Shown here piece after piece: positions 5,319 through 5,923 of a DNA stretch of 5,923 nt. The DNA comes from an uncultured Verrucomicrobiota bacterium. GTDB lineage: Bacteria; Verrucomicrobiota; Kiritimatiellia; RFP12; UBA1067. Position numbers and translations under genes: made by a program. The stretch spans positions 1-5,923 of the forward strand of contig CAMZDY010000068.1 in assembly GCA_947305585.1 (NCBI GenBank). Reading direction: 5' to 3'. Numbering within the stretch: position 1 is the first letter of the stretch; the number at the start of each line of letters is the position of its first letter. The notes beneath the pieces are model-generated. The model was not told the DNA's origin and did no database searches. It saw only the letters and a list, made by a program, of their open reading frames with translations.

Positions 5319-5764
5319 GCCGGAAAAGAAAGAACGAACTGAAACTGGCGCTGGCGCTGTCGGCGGCGCTCGTGGCGTTCGTCTGGGTGGTGCAGCGCAT
5401 CTGGCGGACGAGTTCGCTCGCGCATCCGGGCAAGGTGCTGGTGACGGGCTATTGCAACTGCGAGAAGTGCTGCGGCTGGAAGCGTCTCCCCGACGGAAGT
5501 ACGGTCTACACCTACGGCAAGATGAAGGGCCAGCCCAAGCGGGTGGGGGTTACGTCGCGCGGGAAAATCGCGAAACACGGCACGATCGCGGCGGATTTGC
5601 GCCATTATCCCTACGGCACCCGGCTCAACGTGCCGGGGTACGGCACGGGAGTGGTGGAGGATATCGGCGGGGCGATCAAGGGTCATCACATCGACGTGTG
5701 GTTCCCCACCCACCAGGAGGCGAAGCGCTGGGGTGCGAAGTGGCTCAAGGTTGAGCCACTGTGA
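5315..5764 (+). CDS. membrane-anchored 3D-domain protein, probable peptidoglycan-active enzyme
   Basis: A 149-aa protein. Residues 1-8 are basic and polar (MSRKRKNE), 9-27 form one membrane helix, and about 40-147 form a 3D domain (named for three conserved aspartates; double-psi beta barrel, related to MltA, RlpA and YuiC/YocH). The three aspartates are visible as Asp94 (TIAAD), Asp116 (VVED) and Asp127 (HHIDVWF). GYCNCEKCCG at 45-54 is the usual opening of such domains, and the W139-W143 region is the usual end. Family members include lytic transglycosylases, so a wall-cleaving role in the periplasm is likely but unproven. The ATG overlaps the upstream stop (ATGA) and only a weak AAGG lies 3 nt before it, so translation is probably coupled to the 2910-5318 gene. 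Its stop codon lies within the first copy of the 30-bp repeat that follows, which suggests that the repeat was placed at, or has grown into, the gene end. Confidence 0.9.
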   Translation: MSRKRKNELKLALALSAALVAFVWVVQRIWRTSSLAHPGKVLVTGYCNCEKCCGWKRLPDGSTVYTYGKMKGQPKRVGVTSRGKIAKHGTIAADLRHYPYGTRLNVPGYGTGVVEDIGGAIKGHHIDVWFPTHQEAKRWGAKWLKVEPL

Positions 5765-5862
5765 GGGAGTTGGGAGTGGAGGAGTTAAAAGTGAGGGAGT
5801 TGGGAGTGATGGAGTTGGGAAGTGGGGGAGTGAAGAGGTAAAAGTGAGGGAGTGAGGGAGAG
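5761..5862 (+). repeat. purine-rich tandem repeat, 30-bp period
   Basis: Units at 5761-5790 and 5791-5820 agree at 25 of 30 positions; both begin GTGAGGGAGTTGGGAGTG. Shorter, decayed copies follow: 5821-5843 (GTGGGGGAGTGAAGAGG, then TAAAA) and 5844-5862 (GTGAGGGAGTGAGGGAGAG). The plus strand is almost pure purine plus T, with hardly any C. The first copy contains the TGA of the 3D gene (5762-5764) and the last contains GAGGGAG (5846-5852), 10 nt before the next ATG. No terminator is visible between the two genes. GGGAGTGAA-type words also occur upstream, around 159-168 and 266-275. Confidence 0.85.
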
Positions 5863-5923
5863 ATGACTAATAGAGAGTTTAGGGAGCAACTTGAAGATAG
5901 AACGGCGAAATATGCCGTTGAAG
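5863..5923 (+). CDS. four-helix-bundle protein (S23/IVP family), start only
   Basis: The reading frame stays open from the ATG to the window edge, giving 20 residues: MTNREFREQLEDRTAKYAVE. This is the typical first helix of the freestanding four-helix-bundle proteins related to those encoded in 23S rRNA intervening sequences (FRE-LE-RT-K(F/Y)A pattern). Full proteins of the family are usually about 110-130 aa. The related Avd protein works in diversity-generating retroelements, but no template or variable repeat is visible here. The cellular role of freestanding S23 proteins is unclear. GAGGGAG at 5846-5852, within the repeat, is the likely ribosome binding site. Confidence 0.75.
   Translation, partial: MTNREFREQLEDRTAKYAVE

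Noticed and set aside
5761..5923. diversity-generating retroelement, suggested by the Avd-like four-helix protein
   Set aside because: No reverse transcriptase, no template/variable repeat pair and no C-type lectin-like target are visible; the N-terminus fits the ordinary S23 group.

Overview
The window looks like chromosomal DNA from a bacterium of the PVC group, most likely a Kiritimatiellota/Verrucomicrobia-type gut or environmental lineage. The clues are a PEP-CTERM protein ending in PEPTSG, a hydrophobic stretch and RRRR; small secreted beta-rich proteins of a kind common in that group; a large polytopic membrane protein with C-terminal TPRs; and an S23-type four-helix-bundle gene sitting behind G-rich repeats. 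This placement is inferred from protein style, not from a marker gene. The plus strand carries every gene I can support.

Layout. Positions 1-620 are non-coding and unusually structured. At the left edge is a possible leftward extended -10 promoter. Next come G-rich units with a 22-bp period (222-287), which run into an array of four GTACTAGTAC palindromes also spaced exactly 22 bp apart (281-356). The array lies inside an imperfect palindrome of about 100 bp (269-368). After that come one C-rich arm that can pair with either of two G-rich arms (458-539) and a G-quadruplex-like run (531-567). A near-consensus sigma-70 promoter (TTGACA, 18 bp, TATAAT, at 621-650) follows.

This promoter should drive three closely spaced genes for exported proteins: a 240-aa secreted protein (687-1409), a 270-aa secreted protein with two similar halves (1427-2239), and a 188-aa PEP-CTERM protein (2261-2827). 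A terminator-like hairpin (2857-2887) closes this group. Two GC-richer genes follow with a 4-nt stop/start overlap: an 802-aa polytopic membrane protein with TPRs (2910-5318), distantly like the DUF2723/GT-C type, and a 149-aa membrane-anchored 3D-domain protein (5315-5764) likely to act on peptidoglycan. I see no separate promoter for this pair.

From 5761 to 5862 runs a purine-rich repeat with a 30-bp period. It supplies the stop codon of the 3D gene and the ribosome binding site of the last gene, a four-helix-bundle (S23/IVP family) protein cut by the window end (5863-5923).

Taken together, the genes point to cell-envelope and surface functions: exported proteins, one likely exosortase substrate, a membrane protein that may act in envelope glycan or lipid-linked sugar transfer, and a wall-active enzyme. 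A joint pathway is not shown by the sequence. The least explained material is the repeat DNA on both sides of the gene block.
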